From: an uncultured Alphaproteobacteria bacterium
GTDB taxonomy: Bacteria; Pseudomonadota; Alphaproteobacteria; RF32; CAG-239
NCBI GenBank assembly: GCA_944391685.1
Contig: CALXUM010000009.1
Location: 16,540 to 80,539 of the forward strand
Length of the DNA stretch: 64,000 nucleotides
Direction: 5' to 3'
Shown here: piece after piece, positions 24,987 through 33,498 of the stretch
How positions within the stretch are numbered: the first letter of the stretch is position 1
Layout: the number at the start of each line of letters is the position of its first letter
Translations under genes and position numbers: made by a program
The notes under the pieces: generated by a model
The model's input: the letters and a program-made list of their open reading frames with translations, nothing else
Database searches by the model: none
Told to the model about the DNA's origin: nothing

Positions 24987-25312
24987 TAGCAAAAGTGTTA
25001 AAAGGGCTTATTTCTCTTTTTACTTCCGGAATAATTTTTAATCCGATGGTTTTGCTTGGAATCGGGTTGGGAATTTTTGTTGAGATAAATTGGGAAGCAG
25101 AGAGAATCTATGCATTACTTAAGAATTATCATCTTTATTTATTAATTTGGCTTATTTCCGGTGCTTATGTTTTTGTTTTTAAAAGAATTTATAAGGACGG
25201 TGGTGTGGATCCTGATTATGCAGCTATGATTTTTGCCAGCATTACAGGAGTTCTGAAGTTTGTTATGGCATTTGTTTTGGCAATGTCATTTATAATGATG
25301 ATAAGTTTTTAG
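24974..25312 (+). CDS. Small membrane protein, unknown family
   Basis: A 112-residue protein with three hydrophobic stretches (about 15-33, 48-68 and 85-110), so an inner-membrane location is likely. The start is probably a TTG at 24974 or a GTG 21 bases later; no ATG is available near the N-terminus. It overlaps the end of the preceding small gene and its own stop overlaps the stop of a converging minus-strand small gene by four bases. Function cannot be read from sequence. Confidence 0.65.
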   Translation: MGALVAKVLKGLISLFTSGIIFNPMVLLGIGLGIFVEINWEAERIYALLKNYHLYLLIWLISGAYVFVFKRIYKDGGVDPDYAAMIFASITGVLKFVMAFVLAMSFIMMISF

Positions 25313-25482
25313 ATTGAAACGTCAACATTAGTACCAACGTTTTCAGAAACAGGAACTTCTCGACTTGTTTCTAGCAAAACTTCTATAGCTTGTTGTTGTA
25401 ATTCAACACTATTTTTAATCAAACTCATTTGAGTTTGTTGGATGGCCAAAGCGTAAGAACTTAAGGCTCCGAGTTCAGACAT
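25309..25482 (-). CDS. Small protein resembling the YjfB-type putative motility family
   Basis: A 57-residue reading frame from the ATG at 25482, with an AGGAG site at 25489-25493. The product is rich in Gln, Ser and Leu, with the pattern LAIQQTQMSLIKNSVELQQQ followed by AIEVLLE. This resembles the short helical YjfB-like family (pattern M-x-lsQ ... vs-l-Kkamd ... mL), which in other bacteria is found with motility genes. A flagellin gene lies 3.2 kb away, which fits loosely. The family call is weak, but the frame, start and ribosome site look real. Confidence 0.6.
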   Translation of the reverse strand: MSELGALSSYALAIQQTQMSLIKNSVELQQQAIEVLLETSREVPVSENVGTNVDVSI

Positions 25483-25626
25483 TTTTATTCTCCTACATTA
25501 TTTAATTGTATTTAAATATAACACAAAAGCCTTAATAGTTCATTAAAATTTTTGTGGCTTGGTTGTTTTTGAATTTGGATTGATTATTTTATTTTGATAA
25601 GTGGTAAACTTTATAGGAATAATAAA

Positions 25627-26133
25627 ATGAATATAAATATATATAAAAATTTGCTGTTAATTTCTGCATTGAGCTTAGTAAGTTATAATTCTTACGGACA
25701 AGGAAATATAAATATGGTTGATGAAGCAGCAAATGGTCCCACGGTTGTTTATGGTTCGGCACAGGAATCAGGCGGGGGGAAAGATAGTTTTACCGTTGAA
25801 CAACCAGACGGAGCGGCTAATCCTTTGGGAGATCCGATTGTAGTTCCGGCACAATCGGAACAAAGTGAAGAAAATCAGATGCCGTTGTTGCAAAATTCAC
25901 CAAAACAAAATGGAAGTGGAGCCACTGCAAGTTCTGAGTCTAATAATCAATTGCAACAAGTTAATCCCAATACTCCCCAGGGGCAAGAACAGCTTGGTAA
26001 TGACTTTCAGAATACTTTGATGGAGGCAAACGGGATGGTTTATGATGTGCAAGCATATCCGGAAGAAGACCTAAACGCAATAGGTAATCCATCAAATCCG
26101 GCAACATTATATTCGCCTAATGTTAATCCTTAG
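25627..26133 (+). CDS. Exported Gln/Asn/Ser-rich protein
   Basis: A 168-residue product from the ATG at 25627, preceded by a TAGGAAT site. The first 25 residues form a signal peptide ending near YNSYGQ. The mature part is low-complexity: rich in Gln, Asn, Ser, Gly and Pro, poor in hydrophobics and lacking Cys, so it is probably an extended or disordered periplasmic or surface protein. I recognise no family. Its stop overlaps the stop of the converging Cys-rich exported protein gene by three bases. Confidence 0.7.
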   Translation: MNINIYKNLLLISALSLVSYNSYGQGNINMVDEAANGPTVVYGSAQESGGGKDSFTVEQPDGAANPLGDPIVVPAQSEQSEENQMPLLQNSPKQNGSGATASSESNNQLQQVNPNTPQGQEQLGNDFQNTLMEANGMVYDVQAYPEEDLNAIGNPSNPATLYSPNVNP

Positions 26134-27857
26134 TTACATTCCATTTGACTGAAAGATAATTCTTTGCACTTCCACTTGTCTTCAATTCTGTTTGAAGGTT
26201 CTATGGTTATAGATTGAACAGAAGTATCTATGGCTGAACCTAAGTGAATGTAGTAAAGATCATCACACTGGGTATCATTATTTTCCGCCAGAGGAAATAT
26301 TGTTTGATCATAAGAGCTAAATAACTTAGAATATTTATACAAATGGATTGAAGCAAGAGAGTTAATTATATTAGGGTTATCGGTTAATGATATGAGTTTT
26401 ATATTTGGGGTATCAATTTTTGCCCATTGTTTTAGAACTATTGAAGAAGTATCGGCAATAATTCCTCCGGCGATTTTTACTTTGGAATTACATCCAAAAA
26501 CCAAGCTTTCAGAATCAATGCTTGTATTGGATGGATCTTTATATTCTAATATTCCTTTAATAAAAATTTCGTTGAAACCTTTAGTCTTCAAATAACCATA
26601 TAGACTTCCTTTCAGACCGAGAGCTGCATCTTTTTCAAGATCGACATTGCCTCGTATACTACCATCAGAAAGAAGTTTACTGTTGGGGCTAATATTAATG
26701 TTGGCACAAATTTCAGTAATACCTCTGAAACTTACAATGCCTGAAATGTTTATGTTTTGAGCTTGTATAGGGCAAGCAGGAAGGTGGCCTGAAAATTTGA
26801 AACGGACATTTTTAAAAGATCCGTTAGCAGGTAAGGTCAATTCTTCTTCATAAATTAGATTAAAATCAATATTTTCAATGTTGCGATCAAAAAGATGACC
26901 ATAATTTTCGAGATTTTTTTGGTTTATGTGCAAAGTTATTTGTGGACGAGATTCGTTTTGACAATCTAAGGTAGTCATTCCTACTAAAGAGCGTAATTCT
27001 TTTTTAGTTAAATCAATGGTCGGATTAATTATATCTTCACCAATTACATCAGCGTTCGGATAATCGATTTTAGCTTGTTTTAAACAATTGATTTGGCAAC
27101 GTTTGAAACTGGGGTTTTGCGGACAGTCAAAAGAATCTTCGGTAGGAGCACAGCTATTTAATGTAAAACCATTTTCATAACAAACAGTTTCAACGGTTTT
27201 GCAAGCACTATAAAGTAAGTTTTCTCCTTGTAGGCATGATGGAGTTTGCGGGGACATGGGACCGTATTGACATTTAATAAAACCATCACAAGCTGCAGGT
27301 TTTATGTTAGTTTTAACAATACCATCACAAGTGGTGCAGGTTTCGCCTACGGCAACATATCCGTCAGGAACGGCATCTATTTTATGACTAAAATCTGGGC
27401 AAGAATCGCAGCATATACCATAATCTTCAGAATAGGGACATTTTTTATCGCTTAGTTGACATTTATCTTTGGAAACGTAACCGCTTTCTTGACACGCTTT
27501 AATAACATTTTCTGCACAAGCACGGTAAAGAGGAAATTTATTGTCACATATTTTTTGTGGATATAAGGGAAGTTTGCAGTCACTTTTTAAAAAACGATAG
27601 TTATTGTTGCGACACCATTGTTCCTGTGAACAGCTGCGATAATAAGCATCATGGTGAGGGCAACGATCAGTCGGTGCAGTTTGATTGGTGCAGTTGGCAT
27701 AAGTAATTTTGTATCCCTCATCAAGGCACTTCTGTTCGGCACGAGAAAGTTCATGATTCTGATAGCTGTTATTGGCATAGTCAGGGACAACGGCTGCTCT
27801 TGCCATAACAGAAAAATAAAATAAGCTTATAAAAAGTGCTGTATTAAACTTTTTCAT
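26130..27857 (-). CDS. Large exported Cys-rich protein with predicted beta-helix C-terminal region
   Basis: A 575-residue secreted protein. A signal peptide ends near MARAA. Residues about 40-290 contain many Cys in short repeated units of the type C-x3-GY...C...CP...Y-x2-C, which suggests a disulfide-stabilised repeat domain. From about 310 the Cys become rare. Short repeated strands take over (for example INISGIVSFRGI, SIRGNVDLEKD and GSLYGYLKTKGFNE), as in right-handed beta-helix proteins. Similar Cys-rich proteins are known as unnamed products of gut alphaproteobacteria, by my recollection only. The start at 27857 removes a weak GTG extension. It may need the DsbA-like enzyme encoded at 20479. 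Confidence 0.75.
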   Translation of the reverse strand: MKKFNTALFISLFYFSVMARAAVVPDYANNSYQNHELSRAEQKCLDEGYKITYANCTNQTAPTDRCPHHDAYYRSCSQEQWCRNNNYRFLKSDCKLPLYPQKICDNKFPLYRACAENVIKACQESGYVSKDKCQLSDKKCPYSEDYGICCDSCPDFSHKIDAVPDGYVAVGETCTTCDGIVKTNIKPAACDGFIKCQYGPMSPQTPSCLQGENLLYSACKTVETVCYENGFTLNSCAPTEDSFDCPQNPSFKRCQINCLKQAKIDYPNADVIGEDIINPTIDLTKKELRSLVGMTTLDCQNESRPQITLHINQKNLENYGHLFDRNIENIDFNLIYEEELTLPANGSFKNVRFKFSGHLPACPIQAQNINISGIVSFRGITEICANINISPNSKLLSDGSIRGNVDLEKDAALGLKGSLYGYLKTKGFNEIFIKGILEYKDPSNTSIDSESLVFGCNSKVKIAGGIIADTSSIVLKQWAKIDTPNIKLISLTDNPNIINSLASIHLYKYSKLFSSYDQTIFPLAENNDTQCDDLYYIHLGSAIDTSVQSITIEPSNRIEDKWKCKELSFSQMECN

Positions 27858-28046
27858 GATTGTACTCACTTATATGAAGGAATTTTGGTTGTATTTTAGG
27901 TGTTTTGAATTAATTTTGTGTTAAAAAAGTTTAGCTTTTTTGACAAAATTTATTTTTTGACTAGATTTAAACCTTTTTTTGTGGTATGTTAACGCTGTCA
28001 TTGAATAAAGATGCATAATAAACAACCTTCAATATGGGAAAATGAT

Positions 28047-28553
28047 ATGAATAAAAAAATCTCAGTTAAAAATCCGTTTTGCTCAGGTGAATATGTTGTT
28101 TATCCGGCACATGGCGTGGGAAAAGTTGCTGATATCACCAGGCAAAACGTGGCTGGCTCAGAGTTGGAATTGATAGTGGTTAATTTTGATAAGGACAAAA
28201 TGACTTTAAGAATTCCAATGGCTAAAGCTGAGACAACCGGATTACGCAAAATTTCAGGTGCTGATACCATGAACGATGCTTTGGCTACCTTAAAAGGAAA
28301 AGCAAAAGTTAAAAAAGTTATGTGGTCAAGAAGGGCTCAGGAATATGAAAATAAAATCAATTCCGGAAGTCCGGTAGCAATTGCCGAAGTTATTCGTGAT
28401 TTGTATCGCAGTGAAAATTTGGCTGAACAGTCTTATAGCGAAAGACAAATTTATGAGCAGGCTCTTGATCGGTTGGCAAATGAATATGCAGTGTTTGAAA
28501 ATATATCGCCGGCCGATGCAACGCAAAAGTTGCTTAGTATTTTAGCAAAGTAA
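28047..28553 (+). CDS. carD: CarD-family transcriptional regulator
   Basis: CarD-type proteins bind the beta subunit of RNA polymerase and stabilise promoter open complexes. The 168-residue product opens with the RNA polymerase-interaction domain (YVVYPAHGVGKVADI near residue 15, and DKMTLRIPMAKAETTGLRKI). A helical DNA-binding domain follows, with MWSRRAQEYENKINSG and VIRDLYRSE. I choose the ATG at 28047; an in-frame ATG at 28011 would add 12 residues. It stands alone, with its own terminator at 28566. Confidence 0.92.
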   Translation: MNKKISVKNPFCSGEYVVYPAHGVGKVADITRQNVAGSELELIVVNFDKDKMTLRIPMAKAETTGLRKISGADTMNDALATLKGKAKVKKVMWSRRAQEYENKINSGSPVAIAEVIRDLYRSENLAEQSYSERQIYEQALDRLANEYAVFENISPADATQKLLSILAK

Positions 28554-28565
28554 ATTTGTTAATCT

Positions 28566-28600
28566 TAAAAAATCCCCTCTTTTTAGAGGGGATTTTTTTA
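28566..28600 (+). terminator. Rho-independent terminator after carD
   Basis: AAAATCCCCTCT pairs with AGAGGGGATTTT around a short T loop and is followed by more T residues. It isolates carD from the flagellin gene. Confidence 0.9.
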
Positions 28601-28667
28601 TAACCGATATAAAGACTATAACCTAATTTATATAAAGAATTTCTGTGGAAAAAGCTTTTATAGTTTG

Positions 28668-28696
28668 TTGTCATGTGGTAAGATATATCATATACA
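28668..28696 (+). promoter_or_regulatory. Candidate sigma70-type promoter of the flagellin gene
   Basis: TTGTCA at 28668-28673 and TATACA at 28691-28696 are separated by exactly 17 bases, about 30 bases upstream of the flagellin start at 28726. A GAGAGGG ribosome site lies at 28714-28720. I do not see a flagellar sigma28-type motif there. This is a pattern match only. Confidence 0.45.
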
Positions 28697-28725
28697 GAAA
28701 GTATGAGTATTAAAGAGAGGGTGGT

Positions 28726-30711
28726 ATGGACAAGATCAGCCTGAGTGCCAGTATGCGATCTAATTTATTGAGCTTGCAGAACATCAGCAAGCAGGTTGAT
28801 TCTACCCAAAACAAACTCTCCACCGGCAAAAAAGTCAATTCCGCGATAGATAATCCTAGTTCTTATTACACTGCCAGAAGTTTAACCAATCGGGCTAATG
28901 ATTTAGATGCCTTGCTTGACAGCATGGGACAGGCGGTATCTACCATCAAGGCAGCAACGGAAGCCTTGGAAAATGCGGCAGATTTTTTGGAGCAAGCCAA
29001 AGCGGTGGCGACCCAAACATTAGAGGACACCTCAGGTTTTCTGTCAGATCAACCGATAGCGGCACGAGTAAGCAATGAAACAGAGCTTTTAGATGCTATC
29101 AACAGCGGCAAACAAGGGCTGATAGTCATAGAAGGCAGCATAACCTTATCAGAAAATCAGGTGTTAAACTTACAAGACGGCCAGTCATTGGTAGGAGCCA
29201 ATTATCTTGATCCCAATAAAGGGGGTAAAGATGAATTAATTTTTAATATGACGGATGGCAGTATAGAAAAAGCCGTCAATATGGCTAATAATTCATCGGT
29301 GAGCAATTTAAATATTACGTTTAATGCCAGCAGTCGCAGTCATCTTTTTTATGCCAGTAATAAACAAGGTGTAAATTTTTCAAACCTTAATATAGATTTT
29401 GTAGCTGAAAAAGATGATACAATAAATCGCTGGGCTACAGCTTTTTATTTTAACAACGCAGACGCAACGATAAGCGGTAAAGTCAATATAAAAGCCAAAG
29501 GAGATAAACTTTGCGGTATTTGGGGTTACAAAAATGCCAATATTGAGATAAATGAAAACAGTCAAATTAATATAGAAATTGACGGAGATAATGTAGGCAG
29601 CAACAGCCGCTCCATAATGTCATATGATAATTCAGAAATAAATATTCGCAGTGGTTCGGTTATAAACAGTTCTATTAAAAATTCTGAACTAGGTTTAAAC
29701 ATAATTGTTTATCGAGGCGGAAGATTGAATATAGAAAACGCTATAATGAATGCTACAAATAATTGCAATGATGGTTATGGTTTTGATATAAATGGAGGAG
29801 ATGTAAATATAAGCCAAAAATCAATTGTTAACTTTAAATGCGAAGGAAAAAACTTTTACAGCTTTTTTGTTGCTGACAGCTCGCAAGAAAATAAATTTAA
29901 TGTAAAAGATAACAGTGAAATTCATATAGAGCAAAGCGGAACTAATTCAACTGCTTTTACGGTTAGAAAACCCGCCTCAGGAATTAATACCGTAAATTTT
30001 GCGTCAGGGACCAAAATAAGTGTCAAAGATCATAACAATCCGGCAAATGACGGTTATTGGAAATTAGATAAAGATTGGGAAAAAGAGATAGATTCTACAG
30101 GGACTGATTTTTCAATAAATAGTTTTGCATCATTGGATGGTTTTACCTCCACCGGAGAAACGTATCAGATGTTTGATGATTTACCGGAAATAAATTTTGA
30201 TACGGTTGTCTGGGACAGGCCGGAGGTATATGAAGATAGTCTGCAATATGCTTCTATCATCAGCCAATATGATTCACTAATCAAAGATGCATCATATAAG
30301 GGAGTAAATCTCTTACAAGAACAGGATTTGAAAGTAACATTTAACGAGGGTAGAACCGCATGGCTTGATGTGATAGGTAAAGATGCCTCATCTGCCGCAC
30401 TCGGGTTAACCACCTTAGAGTGGAATTCTAAAGCAGATGTTGAAAAATCAATTGAAGAATTAACCAATGCCATGAATCAAATCCGCTCGATGTCATCAGA
30501 ATTGGGAAGTTATTATAATATTGTCCTTACTCGTCAAGATTTTACCGAGAATTTGATAAATGTTTTGGAAGAAGGGGCAGATAAATTAACTCTAGCCGAT
30601 ATGAACGAAGAAAGTGCTAATATGTTGGCTCTGCAAACCCGCCAACAATTGGCAATCAATTCTTTATCTCTTGCCAGCCAAGCCGCTCAGGGGATATTGA
30701 GGTTATTTTAG
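28726..30711 (+). CDS. Flagellin with large predicted beta-helix insertion
   Basis: A 661-residue flagellin. Residues 1 to about 100 match the conserved N-terminal D0/D1 helices (MRSNLLSLQNISKQVDSTQN, LSTGKKVNSAIDNPSSYYTA). The last 170 match the C-terminal D1/D0 helices, ending NSLSLASQAAQGILRLF. The middle 380 residues replace the usual variable domain. They read as many short strands with Asn and Ser turns (GSITLSENQVLNLQDGQSLVG; SGKVNIKAKG; SEINIRSGSVINSS), like a right-handed beta-helix. The insert is more AT-rich than the flanks, so its origin may differ. It would be exposed on the filament surface. No other flagellar gene is adjacent. Confidence 0.88.
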   Translation: MDKISLSASMRSNLLSLQNISKQVDSTQNKLSTGKKVNSAIDNPSSYYTARSLTNRANDLDALLDSMGQAVSTIKAATEALENAADFLEQAKAVATQTLEDTSGFLSDQPIAARVSNETELLDAINSGKQGLIVIEGSITLSENQVLNLQDGQSLVGANYLDPNKGGKDELIFNMTDGSIEKAVNMANNSSVSNLNITFNASSRSHLFYASNKQGVNFSNLNIDFVAEKDDTINRWATAFYFNNADATISGKVNIKAKGDKLCGIWGYKNANIEINENSQINIEIDGDNVGSNSRSIMSYDNSEINIRSGSVINSSIKNSELGLNIIVYRGGRLNIENAIMNATNNCNDGYGFDINGGDVNISQKSIVNFKCEGKNFYSFFVADSSQENKFNVKDNSEIHIEQSGTNSTAFTVRKPASGINTVNFASGTKISVKDHNNPANDGYWKLDKDWEKEIDSTGTDFSINSFASLDGFTSTGETYQMFDDLPEINFDTVVWDRPEVYEDSLQYASIISQYDSLIKDASYKGVNLLQEQDLKVTFNEGRTAWLDVIGKDASSAALGLTTLEWNSKADVEKSIEELTNAMNQIRSMSSELGSYYNIVLTRQDFTENLINVLEEGADKLTLADMNEESANMLALQTRQQLAINSLSLASQAAQGILRLF

Positions 30712-30823
30712 CGGTTAAATAATTTGTGTTTATAACTCTGGGGATAAAAGAGTCTTTAGCTTGCGAATCAAAAAAAGTTAATTAATGGTTAATTAAAGCA
30801 AGTTTTTAGCCTCGGAGGGAATC

Positions 30824-31234
30824 ATGATAGAAGAACCTGAATTTACGGTTAGCCAAACGGATGGTATTGTTGTTTCGGCTTGTCCGGTTTTGGTTGATGA
30901 AAAGCCGGGGAATAATTTTATGTGGGGGTATTATTTGTGTATTGAGAATAATACCGACCATAGAATCCAGTTGGTGGGAAAAGATTGGCGGATTACCGAT
31001 GATTTGGGCAACAGTTATCGCGATACTTCTGCGGGTTTTAAGGGAGAATTGCCAGAGCTTGAGCCGGGGGAGTATTTTGAATTTACCTCAGAGGCTCCGC
31101 TAAAGTCTGCTAACGCTGTGTTTTATGGTTGTTGTAAGGTTTTAAGTGAAGGGCAGGCAAAAGCCCGTGATATTAAGATACCTACCTTCAATTTATCAAA
31201 TAACAAAAGGAATCAAGCTACTGTTTTGAATTAG
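30824..31234 (+). CDS. apaG: ApaG-domain protein
   Basis: A 136-residue protein of the ApaG family, a small fibronectin-III-like beta fold often linked to divalent cation or Ap4A-related physiology; the biochemical role is unsettled. The family pattern is visible as WGYYLCIENNTDHRIQLVGK, then WRITDDLGNSY, ELPELEPGEYFEF and IKIPTFNL. It is more divergent than usual and lacks the GVVGEQP wording in full (GFKGELPEL instead). GGAGG stands at 30812-30816 before the ATG. Its stop overlaps a converging lipoprotein gene by four bases. Confidence 0.82.
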   Translation: MIEEPEFTVSQTDGIVVSACPVLVDEKPGNNFMWGYYLCIENNTDHRIQLVGKDWRITDDLGNSYRDTSAGFKGELPELEPGEYFEFTSEAPLKSANAVFYGCCKVLSEGQAKARDIKIPTFNLSNNKRNQATVLN

Positions 31235-31851
31235 TAATATGTGGGTGTCAATGGTTGATTGACAACGTATACGTTCAAGTATTTGTAGATGTTTGATGTC
31301 ATTTTGGTGTTGAATTCATCAAAAAGCTTTTTGACCATGCCGTTCCAATATTTTTCTTTTTCGGCAATGTCTGTGTCTGCAGGAATGGCAAGTTCTCTCC
31401 AAGCATCAACCTCCGTAGAGGCCTGAGATATATTGGTGGTATCTATTATTTTGACCGCAACAACCAATTTAGCTCTGTATTTTATGCGGTCTTTGTAAAA
31501 CATTTGTTCGCTTTTTTCAATTTCCTCGGTAACGCTGGCATCTTTAATAATGACTTGAGCAACTTTTGGACTTGAAAAATCAACAGCTTTTAAGCGATCA
31601 CGAGCCCAAAGTTTGGCCGTTTTCTCGATTGATACCGGAAAGAGATGTTCTACATTTGGACGAGTGAAAGAAGGGGTGAATTCTGAAATTACCTCAACTT
31701 TGCTGACTTTAAGCTGGATTGGCTCATTATTATCATAACGAGGTTCGGTGTAAGTCGGCAATTCTTCCGGTTCAACAAAATAAAGTCTGCCGCAGCCTGA
31801 GATTAAAATGCTGATTAAAAATATGGGAAGAATTTTAGATGATAATTTCAT
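31231..31851 (-). CDS. Putative lipoprotein, unknown family
   Basis: A 206-residue protein with a lipoprotein signal and the lipobox ILISGC (Cys20). The mature part has a compact alternating pattern of strands and helices and no further Cys. It carries LKVSKVEVISEFTPSFTRPNVEHLF and AKLWARDRLKAVD separated by normal sequence, a pattern I associate with unnamed alphaproteobacterial envelope lipoproteins that share an inner-leaflet-facing fold. That assignment is weak. The gene is isolated on the minus strand. Confidence 0.75.
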   Translation of the reverse strand: MKLSSKILPIFLISILISGCGRLYFVEPEELPTYTEPRYDNNEPIQLKVSKVEVISEFTPSFTRPNVEHLFPVSIEKTAKLWARDRLKAVDFSSPKVAQVIIKDASVTEEIEKSEQMFYKDRIKYRAKLVVAVKIIDTTNISQASTEVDAWRELAIPADTDIAEKEKYWNGMVKKLFDEFNTKMTSNIYKYLNVYVVNQPLTPTYY

Positions 31852-31943
31852 GTTTTTTTCCTCTTAGACGTAACATAAAGAAGCCCTTTTTAAAACAAGA
31901 GCTTCTTTTAACTTATTAGATATTAATTAAAAACTGGTTAAAC

Positions 31944-32870
31944 TTATTGCTTTATTAATTCTCCACGATCAAAAACATATTTTTCGGAGCAGAAATTACA
32001 TGTGGCGGTGATTTTGCCGTTTTCAACCATGGAATTTATATCGTCTTCAGAAAATGTGCTTAATGTGTTGAGCAATTTTTCGCGACTGCAACGACATCCA
32101 AAACTATAATCACGAGAGGTAGAGATATTAAGATCATTAGAATGAAACAATCTGGTGAGCAAATGCTCTGAAGAAAGTTCGGCATTAAAGACTTCATCAG
32201 CCTGAAGACTTTGCATGAACACTTTGGCTTCATTCCAGCTCTCATTCATTTCTTCTTCAGATTTGGTGTTTCCGCCTTTAAGGGGCATTTTTTGCAGCAT
32301 GATACCTGCTGCAAGCCAAGAAGAAGATTCACCTTGAGGTGCTTGTAAAAACAATTTTAAGTCGGTATCAATTTGCTCGGATTGTTTGAAGTAACGTAGG
32401 GCACACTCGGTTAAATCTTTTCCTTGTAAATCAACAATACCTTGATAAAGCTCCATGTCTTTTCCTTGGTCAACCGTAAAAGCCAAATGTCCTTTGCCCA
32501 TGAGGTGGGGAGCAGCCTCAATCTCGCCACTGGTTTTGCGAAGTTTTTGATTTGCTTCAAGGTGTTTTTCATCATATTTGGCACAGGCACGAATTTTGCC
32601 CTCAGAAGTAACATCAACAACAACCATGGAGATGGCTCCGTTGCTTTGAGTTTGTAGGGTGAACAGACCTTGATATTTGAGCATGCTGGCGAGCATGGCT
32701 GCCAAAACGATACTTTCGGCAACTACGGCGGCTACCGGTTTGGGGTATTCATGTTTACTTAGAATAGTATCCAATACTTTGTTAAGACGAATTAATCGAC
32801 CTTGATATGCACCATTTTCAATAAAAAAAGATACACAATTATCAAAATTGGAATTATTTTGTTTAGGCAT
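31944..32870 (-). CDS. hslO: Redox-regulated chaperone Hsp33
   Basis: Hsp33 is a holdase activated when oxidation releases zinc from four C-terminal Cys. The zinc site is intact: GCRCSREKLL and then CNFCSEKYVF about 33 residues later (near residues 261-298). The N-terminal folding domain shows VAAVVAESIVLAAMLASMLK and GLFTLQTQSNGAISMVVVD. At 308 residues it has normal length. It is transcribed alone; a weak hairpin (AAGAAGC/GCTTCTT) lies downstream around 31874-31910. Confidence 0.95.
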   Translation of the reverse strand: MPKQNNSNFDNCVSFFIENGAYQGRLIRLNKVLDTILSKHEYPKPVAAVVAESIVLAAMLASMLKYQGLFTLQTQSNGAISMVVVDVTSEGKIRACAKYDEKHLEANQKLRKTSGEIEAAPHLMGKGHLAFTVDQGKDMELYQGIVDLQGKDLTECALRYFKQSEQIDTDLKLFLQAPQGESSSWLAAGIMLQKMPLKGGNTKSEEEMNESWNEAKVFMQSLQADEVFNAELSSEHLLTRLFHSNDLNISTSRDYSFGCRCSREKLLNTLSTFSEDDINSMVENGKITATCNFCSEKYVFDRGELIKQ

Positions 32871-32940
32871 TATTTTTTTTCCTTGATATAATAAAAATTA
32901 CTTTTAATAGAGGTATAATCTAACTTGGGGGATTTTTCAA

Positions 32941-33498
32941 GTGTCTGAGGGTGAGGTGATTAAAAAAGTTAAGGTATTGCGTAAAATTACCAAACAAAGG
33001 CTAAAAAATATCGGGCTTTATTACTTGAAACGGTTTGAAAGTTCGGTTGAGAATCTGCGGGGTGTTTTGCGACGCAGAGTTAATGATTATGCCTATCAAA
33101 ATAAAGATTTTAATAAAGAAGAGGCTTTTAATTGGATTGAAGAAATTTTGAGTGATTTTGAGAGATACGGATACTTAGATGATGCTCGTTACAGCGAAAT
33201 AAAGATAAAAAATTATATTACAGCCGGAAAATCGCCTCGTTATATTCAGGGAAAATTACGCGAAAAAGGCATTGATGCCTACTTGATTGAAAAGTTACTG
33301 GATGAGCAGGAATATGATCCCTTAGAATCGGCAATAAAATTAGCTCGTAAAAAACATATAGGACCTTTTTGCAAAGATGAAAATTTGCGAAAAGAACGTC
33401 GCTCAAAAGATTTAGCGGTTTTGGTCAGATCCGGTTTTGATTACGATATTGCGTTAAAAGTTTTGGAATCGTCAATAGATGACCTTGCTCAGGTATAG
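32941..33498 (+). CDS. recX: RecX-family regulator of RecA
   Basis: RecX modulates RecA filament growth. The 185-residue protein is made of three-helix repeats, recognisable in ALYYLKRFESS-like (GLYYLKRFESSVENLRGVLR), YLDDARYSEIKIKNYI and GKSPRYIQGKLREKGID. Translation probably starts at a GTG at 32941. The last 27 bases overlap the 3' end of truA on the opposite strand, so one of the two tails may be under double constraint. recA itself is not in the window. Confidence 0.85.
   Translation: MSEGEVIKKVKVLRKITKQRLKNIGLYYLKRFESSVENLRGVLRRRVNDYAYQNKDFNKEEAFNWIEEILSDFERYGYLDDARYSEIKIKNYITAGKSPRYIQGKLREKGIDAYLIEKLLDEQEYDPLESAIKLARKKHIGPFCKDENLRKERRSKDLAVLVRSGFDYDIALKVLESSIDDLAQV

Noticed and set aside
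28600..28726. Flagellar sigma28 promoter upstream of the flagellin gene
   Set aside because: No TAAA...GCCGATAA-like motif with correct spacing; an ordinary TTGTCA-N17-TATACA fits better.
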